The position numbers and the translations under genes were made by a program. The notes beneath the pieces were generated by a model. It was given only the letters and a program-made list of their open reading frames with translations. It was not told the DNA's origin and ran no database searches. 64,000 nucleotides of DNA, taken from Minwuiaceae bacterium. Its GTDB lineage: Bacteria; Pseudomonadota; Alphaproteobacteria; Minwuiales; Minwuiaceae. The stretch is taken from NCBI GenBank assembly GCA_028278525.1, contig JANQEE010000030.1:1-64000 (forward strand), read 5' to 3'. This document shows, piece by piece, positions 44,093-54,502 of this stretch; position 1 is the stretch's first letter, and the number at the start of each line of letters is the position of its first letter.

Positions 44093-45010
44093 TCAATAAA
44101 CCTCCGGCACGTACAGCTCCTTCGGCAGCGTCTTCCGCTCGTACTCCGGATTGAACACCCGGTCGGGCAGCGTGATCTCCTCGTGCGGCACCTCCTCGTA
44201 AGGCACCTGCTGCAGCAGATGGTGGATGCAGTTGAGCCGCGCCCGCTTCTTGTCGTTGCCCTGCACGATGAACCACGGCGCATCCGGGATGTTGGTCCGC
44301 TCCAGCATCTCCTCCTTCACTTTGGTATACTGCTCCCAGCGCACCCGCGACTGCAGGTCCATCGGGCTCAGCTTCCATTGCTTGATCGGGTCGTGGATGC
44401 GCATCAGGAAGCGGAGTTGCTGTTCCTGGTCGGTGATCGAAAACCAGTACTTGACCAGCTTGATGCCCGATCCGACCAGCATCCGCTCGAACTCCGGCAC
44501 GTCGTGGAAGAACTGGTTCACCTGTTCCGGCGATGCGAAATCCATCACCCGCTCGACGCCGGCGCGGTTGTACCAGGACCGGTCGAACAGCACCATTTCG
44601 CCGGCGGTCGGCAGATGTGGGACATAGCGCTGGAAGTACCACTGATACTTCTCGCGCTCGCTCGGCGCGGGCAGCGCCACGACCCGGCAGACGCGCGGGT
44701 TCAGCCGCTGCGTGACCCGCTTGATCACGCCGCCCTTGCCGGCCGCGTCGCGTCCCTCGAAGATCACCAGCAGCTTGTACTTGGTGTGCACCACCCAGTC
44801 CTGCAGCTTCACCAGCTCCGCCTGCAGCCGCAGCAGCTCCCGGAAATAGATGCGTCGGTCCAGGGTCGACTTGTGCTTCAGCTCGGTGATGTGGCGCAGT
44901 TCCCGGCTGATCCGCTCGTCGTCCAGCTCCATCTCCAGCTCTTCGTCGAAGCTGTCCTGCAATTCGGCCTCGACCCAGCTCTGGTCTTCCTCGCGCTCCT
45001 CGCTACTCAT
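44093..45010 (-). CDS. ppk2: Polyphosphate kinase 2
   Basis: 305-residue PPK2-family kinase that phosphorylates nucleotides from polyphosphate. Walker A VIFEGRDAAGKGGVIKR, lid motif PRVCRVVALPAPSEREK and Walker B region MVLFDRSWYNRAGVERV are intact. An acidic N-terminal extension (residues 1-40) precedes the core. The ATG at 45010 fits the family; longer starts would add unrelated sequence. Single-domain class; nucleotide preference cannot be read. Confidence 0.93.
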   Translation of the reverse strand: MSSEEREEDQSWVEAELQDSFDEELEMELDDERISRELRHITELKHKSTLDRRIYFRELLRLQAELVKLQDWVVHTKYKLLVIFEGRDAAGKGGVIKRVTQRLNPRVCRVVALPAPSEREKYQWYFQRYVPHLPTAGEMVLFDRSWYNRAGVERVMDFASPEQVNQFFHDVPEFERMLVGSGIKLVKYWFSITDQEQQLRFLMRIHDPIKQWKLSPMDLQSRVRWEQYTKVKEEMLERTNIPDAPWFIVQGNDKKRARLNCIHHLLQQVPYEEVPHEEITLPDRVFNPEYERKTLPKELYVPEVY

Positions 45011-45132
45011 CTCGCGTTTCCGCCTCCCACGGTGGATGCCGATATCTGCCTGCCGATGTAAAGCCTGCAAACTGTTAAAGGACGATGACAGCCATAGTCG
45101 CATGAATGCGCGCGCCAAGGCAGCGTATAGAA

Positions 45133-45166
45133 GCCCTCTCCCCGGGGGAGAAGGTTGGGTGAGGGG
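45133..45166. repeat. Short intergenic hairpin repeat, family C
   Basis: GCCCTCTCCCCGGGGGAGAAGGTTGGGTGAGGGG between the PPK2 and thiC genes. Confidence 0.55.
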
Positions 45167-45224
45167 AAAAGACTTAATACCGGTCGCTACCCTGACCGCC
45201 TGAGGCCGGTTCGCACCTTATTGA

Positions 45225-45260
45225 TCCCCTCACCCCGGCCCTCTCCGAATGGGAGAGGGG
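45225..45260. repeat. Short intergenic hairpin repeat, family C
   Basis: CCCCTCACCCCGGCCCTCTCCGAATGGGAGAGGGG, just after the thiC stop and inverted relative to the copy at 45133; it may act as thiC terminator. Nothing else is seen in 45011-45275. Confidence 0.6.
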
Positions 45261-45275
45261 GAACAGGCCGGCGCC

Positions 45276-47210
<1,935 letters not shown>

Positions 47211-47216
47211 TCATAC

Positions 47217-47319
47217 CATCCCTACGCCAGCGTTAACTGGATCAGGTTCGAAGGGTCGCCGCGCCGGTGCATCGCTGCACCCTATCGGCCTCTCAGCTCC
47301 TTGCCGGAGCCCCCCTGGT
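47217..47319 (-). promoter_or_regulatory. TPP riboswitch (THI element) in the thiC leader
   Basis: On the minus strand: GGGGGGCTCCGGCAAGGAGC, CTGAGAGG, then GACCCTTCGAACCTGATCC, AGTTAACGCTGGCGTAGGGATGG. These are the conserved P2-P5 segments of the thiamine pyrophosphate aptamer. It lies about 115 bases before the thiC start, so thiamine pyrophosphate should repress thiC. Confidence 0.95.
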
Positions 47320-47430
47320 TACACATGGAAACTTAGGCACCGCCCGCGGCCTGTCAAGCCGCGGTTGCCACTCAATTACGCGGATCCGAATGCGCCTCCT
47401 GTCTCTCTTTCATCCGCGTCTAGACATCAG

Positions 47431-47994
47431 CTAACGAGAAACAAGCGAAGCAGGGTCCCGCCAACGCCACGGCTCGGTTGACGTGTGGTGCTCCCGACAC
47501 CGCCGCAGGTTCTCCCGCGTGACCACCGGCAACCGGTGCCCACCTAAAAGACAGGTTTCCGACAACGGCAAGGACCAGTCGAAACGCACATCGCCCCAAA
47601 ACCACGTATACGCCGCCCCGCCCGATTGCTGGACCAATGTCGTCTCCACCAAAACGCCGTGGAACAGGAAGGCGCGCTTATGTGCGAAACGCTTTGGCGC
47701 GACCTCTCTTAAGTCGTTGCGTCCCGTGGCGAGCAGACGGTCAAGGCGCTGAAACGACCGCGCCGGCAGAACAAGGTCTATGTCGTCGTGCGCACGTGGG
47801 TCGCAAAGTCCAGCCGCTTCCTCCGCCCATCCGCCGAACAGCAGGCAAGGCGCGCCACCGTCATGCAACCGACGCATGGCCTCCGCTACGGTATCGGGGT
47901 TGTTTCGCTCGCGCATCGCGTTGGAAAGATACGTGGCTTCGGAGACTGGCGAAAGAACGCCGGCTGTCGCCGCGCTGCCTAATACGCGCATCAT
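47431..47994 (-). CDS. Nucleotidyltransferase-fold protein
   Basis: 187-residue protein with the nucleotidyltransferase core CLLFGGWAEEAAGL...RAHDDIDLVLPA (G-G-x-A and H-D-D-I-D metal ligands), similar to aminoglycoside nucleotidyltransferases and MNT-type proteins. The ATG at 47994 has AGGA upstream; an internal ATG at 47916 is an alternative. No HEPN toxin gene is adjacent. The target is unknown. Confidence 0.7.
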   Translation of the reverse strand: MMRVLGSAATAGVLSPVSEATYLSNAMRERNNPDTVAEAMRRLHDGGAPCLLFGGWAEEAAGLCDPRAHDDIDLVLPARSFQRLDRLLATGRNDLREVAPKRFAHKRAFLFHGVLVETTLVQQSGGAAYTWFWGDVRFDWSLPLSETCLLGGHRLPVVTRENLRRCREHHTSTEPWRWRDPASLVSR

Positions 47995-48575
47995 GCCAAT
48001 CCTAAAGGCGAAACACCGGCATGAGCGCGGCGGCCTCGCTAGCTTTGTGCGATGACTTCCTCGACCACGTTTCAACACCCGAAGTCTCAGGGGCAGCCGC
48101 CAAAATTGGCAATAAAGCCCAAACAGAGACCGATTAGGCCATCTCACGATGAGGGCGCGCATTTCAAACAGTTTACCTCGGCGTTGGAACCCGGAGAAAG
48201 AATGCCCTTCACCGCTTCCGCTCCCTGGCGATCCGCTCAGTCTCCACTCAGCCGAGGCAGTGAAACAAAACGCCAGGCCCGGTCCCACCGGCCAAAGACG
48301 GGACAAATTTGCCGATGGACAGGTATCCCCGGGTGCAAAGTTCCCGAAGGCCGGGCGCAAGTGGGGCGGTCGAGGCGGAGGTATCGGCCAACCCCCTATT
48401 ATCGTTGGTAGATTTGCCGGTTCTGCGTTTCTACCGATCTGGCATCGTTCTTGCGACCGTTTCACGGGTGGCGACCGCGCTGCGTGGATCGCGCGGAACA
48501 ACAACGGCCGCAGGGGGTTCAGGCCTCCCTGGCGAATACGCCGATGCCTGACGGAAACACGATCGGAGCCGGCAC
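47995..48575. other. Gene-poor gap with a sigma-54-like promoter
   Basis: 581 bases without a convincing gene: the open frames here have no family similarity, atypical composition and no ribosome sites. Near its right end TGGCATCGTTCTTGCG (48440-48455) has the GG-N10-GC spacing of a sigma-54 promoter, 120 bases before the next gene. Confidence 0.45.
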
Positions 48576-49655
48576 ATGACCAGCATTGCGGTGAACTCCT
48601 ATACGCCTCAGCTTGCCGCGTTCCTGACGGAGTCTCAGAGCCGTCCGCAGCCCGATAGGGCGTCGGCGCCCGGCGTTGAGTCGAACAGCGCCGCGACGGT
48701 GACGCTCTCGCAGGCGGCCCTTGCGGCGCTCGGCGACAGAAGCACCGCAACCGTGATAGCCGACGCGGAAGCGGCCATGGAAGCGCTTCTGGCGGAAACC
48801 GGCAGGACGTCTCTTCTTGACGGCGACGACCTCGCCGTCGACCTCTCCCGCCTGGACCGCCGCGAGCTCTTTGCCATTTCTTCGAACGCCGGGGATCGGT
48901 TTTCGTCTGACCAGCAAAAGGCTGCATCGCTCGAACTGCAGCGCCGCTTCGATACGGCTTTGGCCGGTCCCGCGGCGGTGATGCGCATCACCGGCGACGT
49001 CAGTGGGCTGTACGAACTTGCGTCCGACTATCTGGATTCGGCCGGTGCGGAAGAGAAGGCGTCGACCGCCTTCCGCGACCGGAAGGCCGCCGTGGAACAG
49101 GCGCTCGCGCAGCTTGCCGCCGATCCCAACAACGCGCCTCGCGGCATCGCGAACGATCCGGTTGCCGACTATCTCCAACGGGCGTCGAACGGCGATGTCG
49201 CCAGGCAACGCGATTTCTCCGCCATAGCGAACGACGTGCGGGCCGCGCTCGACAAGCAGTATCAGAGCGCGGAAGGACAGGCTCTGGATTTTTCCCGGTT
49301 CGGCGGACGGTCGCTCTCGGCAATCGTCCTCAATACCGATAGTGGTTTCAGCACCGGCGAGATGCTGGCGGCCAAGGCCGAAGTGAACGCGCGCCTCAGC
49401 AAATCCGTCCAATCCGCCCTAAGCCATGCACGGGCGTCGAACGACCCGGCGGCCCTCTCCAAGAATCTTATTGCGCAATACGCATCGCTCAGCAGCGAAG
49501 AGCGTCAGGCCGCGGGGCTGACGCCGGAATACTTTGAAACGATCAAAAGCAACTACGAAACGTCCGTCAGAATTTCGGAAGCGCTCGGCGCGATCTCCGG
49601 GTCGGGCGCTTCGTCCGGCCGAAGCGGCATGTTGGGTCTGATCGACTTCCTCTGA
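48576..49655 (+). CDS. Conserved hypothetical protein, helical, possibly flagellar-related
   Basis: 359-residue, Ala/Ser-rich, mostly helical protein without signal peptide or membrane span. The N-terminal segment ends in VTLSQAALAAL, a pattern seen near the N-termini of flagellar and FlgM-like proteins, and the C-terminus ends GRSGMLGLIDFL. A GGAG site and a sigma-54-like promoter lie upstream. The link to motility is weak inference; no neighbour supports it. Confidence 0.6.
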   Translation: MTSIAVNSYTPQLAAFLTESQSRPQPDRASAPGVESNSAATVTLSQAALAALGDRSTATVIADAEAAMEALLAETGRTSLLDGDDLAVDLSRLDRRELFAISSNAGDRFSSDQQKAASLELQRRFDTALAGPAAVMRITGDVSGLYELASDYLDSAGAEEKASTAFRDRKAAVEQALAQLAADPNNAPRGIANDPVADYLQRASNGDVARQRDFSAIANDVRAALDKQYQSAEGQALDFSRFGGRSLSAIVLNTDSGFSTGEMLAAKAEVNARLSKSVQSALSHARASNDPAALSKNLIAQYASLSSEERQAAGLTPEYFETIKSNYETSVRISEALGAISGSGASSGRSGMLGLIDFL

Positions 49656-49698
49656 GCAGGAAAGGCTACCGAAACACCGGCACGGCGCGCCAGCCCCG

Positions 49699-50307
49699 CT
49701 ATCTTTGTGCGACGGCTTCCTCTTCCACCTGCCCGAGCCGGTCCTTGCCGAAGAACATTTCGTCGCCCACGAAGAAGGTTGGAATACCGAACGCGCCGCG
49801 CTCCACGGCCGCGGCGGTGTTCTCCACCAGCTTCGCTTTGACCGCGGGGTCCTGGGTGCGCGCCAGCAGGCCCGCGCCGTCCAGGCCCGCTTTCGTCATC
49901 GCGTCGGCGTAAGTGTCTGGATCGTCCATCTTCAGGCCGTCTTCCCACATATGCTTCAGGCCCGCCTCGACGTAAGGCTCGAGAGTGCCATCCATCTCGG
50001 CGGCGACGGCGCCGCGCATCAGCATCAGCGTGTTGACCGGGAAGTTCGGGTTCATCGCGAACTTGTCCAGCCGATGCTTCTTGATGAATCGCATCGTCTC
50101 AAGCCGCTCGTAAGCCAGTTTTCCCTTCACCTCGCCGAACGCCGTCATCGGCGACTGATTGCCGGTGGCCTTGAAGATGCCGCCCAGAAGGCAGGGGATG
50201 AGGTTGGTCCTGGCGCCGGTGCGCTCGACGATGCCGGGCAGAACCCGATAGGACAGGTAAGCGTTCGGGCTTCCGAAATCGAAGATGAAGTCAATCGTGG
50301 CGGGCAT
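49699..50307 (-). CDS. 2-hydroxychromene-2-carboxylate isomerase (DsbA-fold) family protein
   Basis: 202-residue kappa-class glutathione-transferase-like protein: IDFIFDFGSPNAYLSYRVLP carries the active-site Ser, and AVERGAFGIPTFFVGDEMFFGKDRL is the family C-terminus. Relatives isomerise hydroxychromene carboxylate in naphthalene degradation; no such pathway is nearby. It follows the HxlR regulator on the same strand. Confidence 0.87.
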   Translation of the reverse strand: MPATIDFIFDFGSPNAYLSYRVLPGIVERTGARTNLIPCLLGGIFKATGNQSPMTAFGEVKGKLAYERLETMRFIKKHRLDKFAMNPNFPVNTLMLMRGAVAAEMDGTLEPYVEAGLKHMWEDGLKMDDPDTYADAMTKAGLDGAGLLARTQDPAVKAKLVENTAAAVERGAFGIPTFFVGDEMFFGKDRLGQVEEEAVAQR

Positions 50308-50359
50308 GGCTGGCTCCTTCGGTCTTAAGGTGAAGCGGTAGGCGTTACGAGTCGCGTCA

Positions 50360-50848
50360 TCAGGATTTCTCGGAAATCTGGGACAGCCGTTGGCGCACGG
50401 CCCGGCCCGCGCCGGGCCCCGGCAGGACCGCGAGGTCGAAACGCGACAGCGGCGCCCCGTCGTGCGACGTCAATTGCAGGCGTTTGATGGGCTTGCCGGA
50501 CGCGCGCTCGATGATCGTCAACGGCACCTTGCCGTCCGGGTAAATGTGATCGTTGCCCCATTGGACCATGGCGATCAGCACGGTGTGCAGCGACTCGCCC
50601 TTTTCCGTCAGCCGATAGGCGTGCCGCGTCCCGCGCTCGCCGATGTCGCGTTTCTCGAAAATGCCGTCTTCGACCAGCCTGGCCAGTCGGTCGGCCAGCA
50701 GGTTCTTGGCGATGCCGGTGTTGCGCTCGAACTCGCTGAAGCGGGAGACGCCGTAGAACGCCTCCCGGACGATCAGCCAGGTCCAGTGGTCGCCGACGAT
50801 GTTAAGCATGCGCGCGACGGGGCAGTGTTGTCTGTGCGGCTTTGCCAT
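50360..50848 (-). CDS. HxlR-family transcriptional regulator
   Basis: 162-residue winged-helix regulator: HCPVARMLNIVGDHWTWLIV with the conserved family Cys, FSEFERNTGIAKNLLADRLARLVEDGI and an extended C-terminus. It is divergent from the SDR gene across a nested palindrome and upstream of the isomerase, so it probably controls both arms. A longer frame upstream would cross that palindrome and is rejected. Confidence 0.88.
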   Translation of the reverse strand: MAKPHRQHCPVARMLNIVGDHWTWLIVREAFYGVSRFSEFERNTGIAKNLLADRLARLVEDGIFEKRDIGERGTRHAYRLTEKGESLHTVLIAMVQWGNDHIYPDGKVPLTIIERASGKPIKRLQLTSHDGAPLSRFDLAVLPGPGAGRAVRQRLSQISEKS

Positions 50849-50874
50849 ACCGGCGTTCCGGGTCTGTTGAATTC

Positions 50875-50920
50875 GGTTGCGATTTGAAACCAATAGGTCT
50901 ATTGGTAGCAAATCGCAACC
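50875..50920. promoter_or_regulatory. Nested palindromic operator between hxlR-type and SDR genes
   Basis: Outer arms GGTTGCGATTTG (50875-50886) and CAAATCGCAACC (50909-50920) enclose inner arms CCAATAG (50890-50896) and CTATTGG (50899-50905). Both pairs are perfect. It is the probable HxlR binding region, with room for two dimers. Confidence 0.75.
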
Positions 50921-50981
50921 AATAATGTCACGCCGGGGTTTTTCGACGCCTCGCCGGACATCCAGAACAGGACCATCCGAC

Positions 50982-51746
50982 ATGAAACCCGTTTGCCTTG
51001 TAATCGGAGCCGGCGCCGGCATCGGCGGCACCGTCGGCAAGAGGTTCGCCCGCGAGGGCTATCACGCCGTACTTTGTCGCCGCAGCGACCAGGACGGACT
51101 GGACGCGCTGGTGCAGGACATCAAGGATCAGGGCGGGGAGGCGACCGGCTTCCTGGTGAACGCCATCGAAGACAACGCCATCGAGGATCGTGTCGCCAAA
51201 ATCGAGGCGGACATCGGTCCCATCGAGGTGGTGATCTACAATCTCGGCGCCCAGATCGGCGACCGCCCGCTCGAGGAAACCACCTACCGCGCCTTCGAAA
51301 TGGGCTGGCGGCTCGCGACGTTCGGCCTGTTTCGGCTTGCCAAATCGGTCTGCCCGCTGATGGAAGCCCGCGGCGGCGGCAAGATTTTGGTCACCTCGGC
51401 GACGGCCGCGGTGCGCGGCAACGCCGGCCAGCATTCCCACGCCGCGGCCATGGGCGGGCGGCGGATGCTCTGCCAAACGCTCAACGCCCAATATGCGTCC
51501 AAAGGCATTCACGTCGCCCATATCCTGGTCGACGGCGCCGTCGACGCGCCGGACACGCTCGGCAAAATGCTCGGCCCCGAACGGTTCCAGGAGTTGCGCG
51601 AGACCCGCGGCGCGGCCGACGGTCTCCTCCAGCCGGAGAAAATGGCGGACACCTACTATCACATCGCCCACCAGCACCGCTCCGTCTGGACCCACGAACT
51701 CGACCTGCGGTCCTATTCGGATGTGGCCTGGTGGAACCACGTCTGA
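50982..51746 (+). CDS. SDR-family protein with altered catalytic site
   Basis: 254-residue Rossmann-fold protein of the short-chain dehydrogenase family: CLVIGAGAGIGGTVGKRFA binds the dinucleotide, with LVTSATAAVRGNAG near the active Ser. The Y-x-x-x-K pair is replaced: HSHAAAMGGRRM, giving His153 and Met157 at the expected places, and N-N-A-G reads NLGA. It may be a non-canonical reductase or a sensor. Divergent from the HxlR regulator; its stop abuts a repeat element. Confidence 0.82.
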   Translation: MKPVCLVIGAGAGIGGTVGKRFAREGYHAVLCRRSDQDGLDALVQDIKDQGGEATGFLVNAIEDNAIEDRVAKIEADIGPIEVVIYNLGAQIGDRPLEETTYRAFEMGWRLATFGLFRLAKSVCPLMEARGGGKILVTSATAAVRGNAGQHSHAAAMGGRRMLCQTLNAQYASKGIHVAHILVDGAVDAPDTLGKMLGPERFQELRETRGAADGLLQPEKMADTYYHIAHQHRSVWTHELDLRSYSDVAWWNHV

Positions 51747-51925
51747 CAGGCTGCTGAAGAAAGGCCGCGGACCGTTTGCCCATCCTTCGAGACGCCTGCT
51801 ACGCAGGCTCTTCAGGATGAGGTCGTCGTGTTTTCAATAAGCTAGCCCTCATGCTGAGGAGCCGCCGGAGGCGGCGTCTCGAAGCATCCAGGCCACCATG
51901 CGACGACTTTTTCTGCAGCCAGCCT
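51747..51925. repeat. 179-bp repeat element, copy 2
   Basis: Starts CAGGCTGCTGAAGAAAGG directly after the SDR stop and ends TTTTTCTGCAGCCAGCCT, diverged forms of the terminal repeats at 39058-39236, with the same family-B hairpin inside (CATCCTTCGAGACG... CTCATGCTGAGGAG... GTCTCGAAGCATCC). The remaining gap to 52129 holds nothing recognised. Confidence 0.8.
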
Positions 51926-52129
51926 AACCCGCCGCGACCGGCGGCTTTAGCTCTGAACACCGACGCATCCGAGCAAATCTAAAATGCGGCCGCTGCGGTC
52001 TTTCGCGCAAGCCTGAGATCTAGATGCCGGCCGCGCTGTTCCGCCGCAGGTACCTTGAGGCCGTGCCCGTAATTCACACGTTTGAGGCAGTCAAAAACAC
52101 CCCGTCATTCCGCGTCGGAGAGGATAACC

Positions 52130-52699
52130 ATGCAGCCGTCCGTTGTAATGCCTGCGCCCCGCTCCGGCCTGCCGGGATCGTGGGACCGTCTTGTCGGTCC
52201 GGACATGGGATGGCACGAAACCCTCTTGGTGATCGGTGCGGGCTCGGTGGGCGCGATCCTCGCGGCTTGGGCGCTCGCCGCGCAGGGTGCAAGCACCTGG
52301 CTCATTGTTCTCGGTGCCGTCATCGCTCTCGATGTCATCGGCGGTGCGGTCTGTTTCGCGACGGAAACGACGAAGCGTTGGTATCACCGGCCCGACGCGA
52401 CTGTCGGCCAGCACGTTTCTTTCACCAGCCTTCACCTGTTGCACATCGGCGTCGTCGCATGGGCGTTCCGGGGCGATGGGTTTGACGCGACCTATGCGGC
52501 GGCGGTTTCCGCATGTCTCATCGTCGCAATGGTCGCCGTGCTTGCCACGCCACGCCGTCTGAAGCTGCCGGTTGCGGTGGCGTGTTTTCTGGTCGGCAGC
52601 GGTCTGGTGCTCTGCGTGCTCGGTGCGACGCCGGGCCTCGAGTGGTTCGCGCCTGCACTGTTCGTGAAGCTTTTGATTGGGCACCTCGTCCCGCGATAA
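52130..52699 (+). CDS. Multi-span membrane protein, function unknown
   Basis: 189-residue protein with five or six predicted spans (LLVIGAGSVGAILAAWALAA, WLIVLGAVIALDVIGGAVCF, AAVSACLIVAMVAVL and others). Between spans 2 and 3 is a His/Arg-rich stretch (ETTKRWYHRPDATVGQHVSF) followed by LHLLHIGVVAWAF, giving several His residues near the membrane that could bind metal or haem. GGAGAGG precedes the ATG. No family assigned. Confidence 0.7.
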   Translation: MQPSVVMPAPRSGLPGSWDRLVGPDMGWHETLLVIGAGSVGAILAAWALAAQGASTWLIVLGAVIALDVIGGAVCFATETTKRWYHRPDATVGQHVSFTSLHLLHIGVVAWAFRGDGFDATYAAAVSACLIVAMVAVLATPRRLKLPVAVACFLVGSGLVLCVLGATPGLEWFAPALFVKLLIGHLVPR

Positions 52700-52794
52700 C
52701 GCGCGGTCCCCCGCGAAACGCCGCCGTTTATGTCCGCTTCGTCCGAAAGGCGGACACGTCATGACAAATCCGCCGCCGCGTGTTACTCGGCGCT

Positions 52795-53526
52795 ATGTCT
52801 GCGTCCTACGACACGATCGGCATCAATTATTCCGATCTCAGGAAACCCGACTCCCGGATCGAGACGGCGATCGGAAGGGCTTTGGGATCGGCCAAAACCG
52901 TCCTGAATGTCGGCGCCGGAGCGGGTTCGTACGAGCCCGCCGACCGACAGGTCACGGCCATCGAGCCGTCGGCGGAAATGATCCGCCAGCGGGGCGCGTC
53001 GGCGGCGACGGCCATCCAGGGTTACGCCGAAGACCTGCCCTTCGACGACAATGCCTTCGATGCGTCCATGGCGGTCCTGACGGTCCACCATTGGACCGAC
53101 CAACGGAAAGGCCTCGAAGAGATGCGCCGCGTGACGCGGGGCCCGGTCGTCGTCCTCACATTCGACCCGTCGCACCGAGGCTTCTGGCTCGCAGACTACA
53201 TCCCGCAACTCGTAACGCTGGACGAGGCGCAAATGCCCAGGATGACGGACTACGAGGCATGGCTCGGACCGGTAGAGATTGCACCGGTCCCCATTCCGCA
53301 CGACTGCACCGACGGTTTCCTCTGCGCCTATTGGCGGCGCCCCGCGGCCTATCTCGACCCCAGAGTCCGGGCCGCCATGTCCTCCTTCTGGGCGATAGGC
53401 GACGTCTCCGAGGGGTTGCGAAAACTCGCGCGCGACCTGGACACCGGCGTCTGGGCCGAGCGCTATGCCGACCTGCTCACCCTCGACGAATGCGACTTCG
53501 GCTACCGCCTCGTCACGACGAAATGA
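52795..53526 (+). CDS. Class I SAM-dependent methyltransferase
   Basis: 243-residue methyltransferase of the UbiE/COQ5-like type 11 group: VLNVGAGAGSYEPADRQVTAIEPSAEM, DLPFDDNAFDASMAVLTVHHW and LEEMRRVTRGPVVVLTFDP. No clear ribosome site at the ATG; a GTG at 52780 is possible. The substrate is unknown. Confidence 0.85.
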   Translation: MSASYDTIGINYSDLRKPDSRIETAIGRALGSAKTVLNVGAGAGSYEPADRQVTAIEPSAEMIRQRGASAATAIQGYAEDLPFDDNAFDASMAVLTVHHWTDQRKGLEEMRRVTRGPVVVLTFDPSHRGFWLADYIPQLVTLDEAQMPRMTDYEAWLGPVEIAPVPIPHDCTDGFLCAYWRRPAAYLDPRVRAAMSSFWAIGDVSEGLRKLARDLDTGVWAERYADLLTLDECDFGYRLVTTK

Positions 53527-53577
53527 CACGCTCTGACGTTTGCGACCACGTCCCCTGAATCCCGAACACCGCCATCC

Positions 53578-53640
53578 GCGCGGCGGCGGGAAATGCGTGC
53601 TTGTCGGCGGCGAGACGCCGGACGGCCGGTGCCCGACCCG
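53578..53640. repeat. Direct repeat flanking the tautomerase gene, left copy
   Basis: GCGCGGCGGCGGGAAATGCG...GGCGGCGAGACGCCGGACGG...CCCGACCCG. It is about 88% identical over 62 bp to 54217-54278 in the same orientation. In one frame both copies read R-G-G-G-K-C-x-L-V-G-G-E-T-P-D, so they may be tails of the same lost gene. Confidence 0.75.
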
Positions 53641-53724
53641 AAGCGGTCACTGGTGTTGGGCGATACGAACAGCCAAAAACCGGACGCCTCTACCGTTCCA
53701 ACGGGTCCAGTGCAACGAGTGATT

Positions 53725-54114
53725 TCAGAGGCCCAAGACGGACTTGACGGACCCGGCGTCACTGAACGACCAGTCTATTGGTCTGTTCTCGATCAGGAAG
53801 ATGATCGAATTCTCTGGTGGGAAATCGATCGCGCGAAGTCGACGGCGAACGTCCTTGAACAGCGCTTCCTTCTGTTCATCCGAGCGCCCGGCAAGTAGTG
53901 CGATCTCAATGACGACGGTTGAAGCAGGATCCCTGTTCCCGAGAAAAGTAGGATGCAAGATCATATCCTCTGCTGAGTATCGCGAGACGAGGCAGAAATA
54001 GTCCTCCGGGTTCACGCCGCAGGTTTCGACGAGACTGTCATGCAGGAGATCGTTGATGGCATGGCTCGTCTCGACTGGGAGGTGTTTTGGGACATGAAGC
54101 TTGTTGAAGGGCAA
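53725..54114 (-). CDS. Tautomerase family protein
   Basis: 129-residue protein of the 4-oxalocrotonate tautomerase superfamily: PFNKLHVPKHLPVETSHAIND begins with the catalytic Pro after the start Met. The body has IEIALLAGRSDEQKEALFKDV, the usual beta-alpha unit. TTG start with AAGGA at good distance. The gene is less GC-rich than its surroundings and is bracketed by direct repeats, suggesting separate acquisition. Confidence 0.82.
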   Translation of the reverse strand: MPFNKLHVPKHLPVETSHAINDLLHDSLVETCGVNPEDYFCLVSRYSAEDMILHPTFLGNRDPASTVVIEIALLAGRSDEQKEALFKDVRRRLRAIDFPPENSIIFLIENRPIDWSFSDAGSVKSVLGL

Positions 54115-54216
54115 TGACGCATCCTTTCGAACGATTGGCGCTCTTGGAAATTAAAGGGACAACATATTCATCTTCAATCGTATTCTGAGAGATAGATATA
54201 CTGTCGACGGAATTCT

Positions 54217-54278
54217 GCGCGGCGGCGGGAAATGCGAGCTTGTTGGCGGCGAGACGCCGGACGACGGCTCCCGACCCG
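54217..54278. repeat. Direct repeat flanking the tautomerase gene, right copy
   Basis: Partner of 53578-53640. The frame here runs G-G-G-K-C-E-L-V-G-G-E-T-P-D-D-G and on to a stop at 54308-54310, like the C-terminus of a protein. The surrounding gap 54115-54502 is AT-richer and holds no other recognisable gene. Confidence 0.7.
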
Positions 54279-54502
54279 GCACGGTCGTCCGGGCCATCGG
54301 CGGCGAATGACCGGTATCGAAGCCGAAGCGGCCTCTTAGACCTGAAACCAGGAAGGTCTGAGATTAGCCAAACCCAGACATCAGACACGGGATTTGATAC
54401 AGTATCAGAAGAGATACGATCTATCATGGGGCCGGGGAAGGACCTCCGGTGCAGCTGTTCTCTCGAGCGGATGGGCAACGACCGTGTGAGAGCTGACTGA
54501 AA

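Noticed and set aside
47995-48927. Upstream extension of the nucleotidyltransferase frame to 498 residues
   Set aside because: The added 311 residues are low-complexity and overlap the start of the 48576 gene; a ribosome site fits 47994.
53578-54278. Integron cassette with attC sites around the tautomerase gene
   Set aside because: The flanking repeats are direct copies without the R-Y-Y-Y-A-A-C / G-T-T-R-R-R-Y core sites or the imperfect palindrome of attC.
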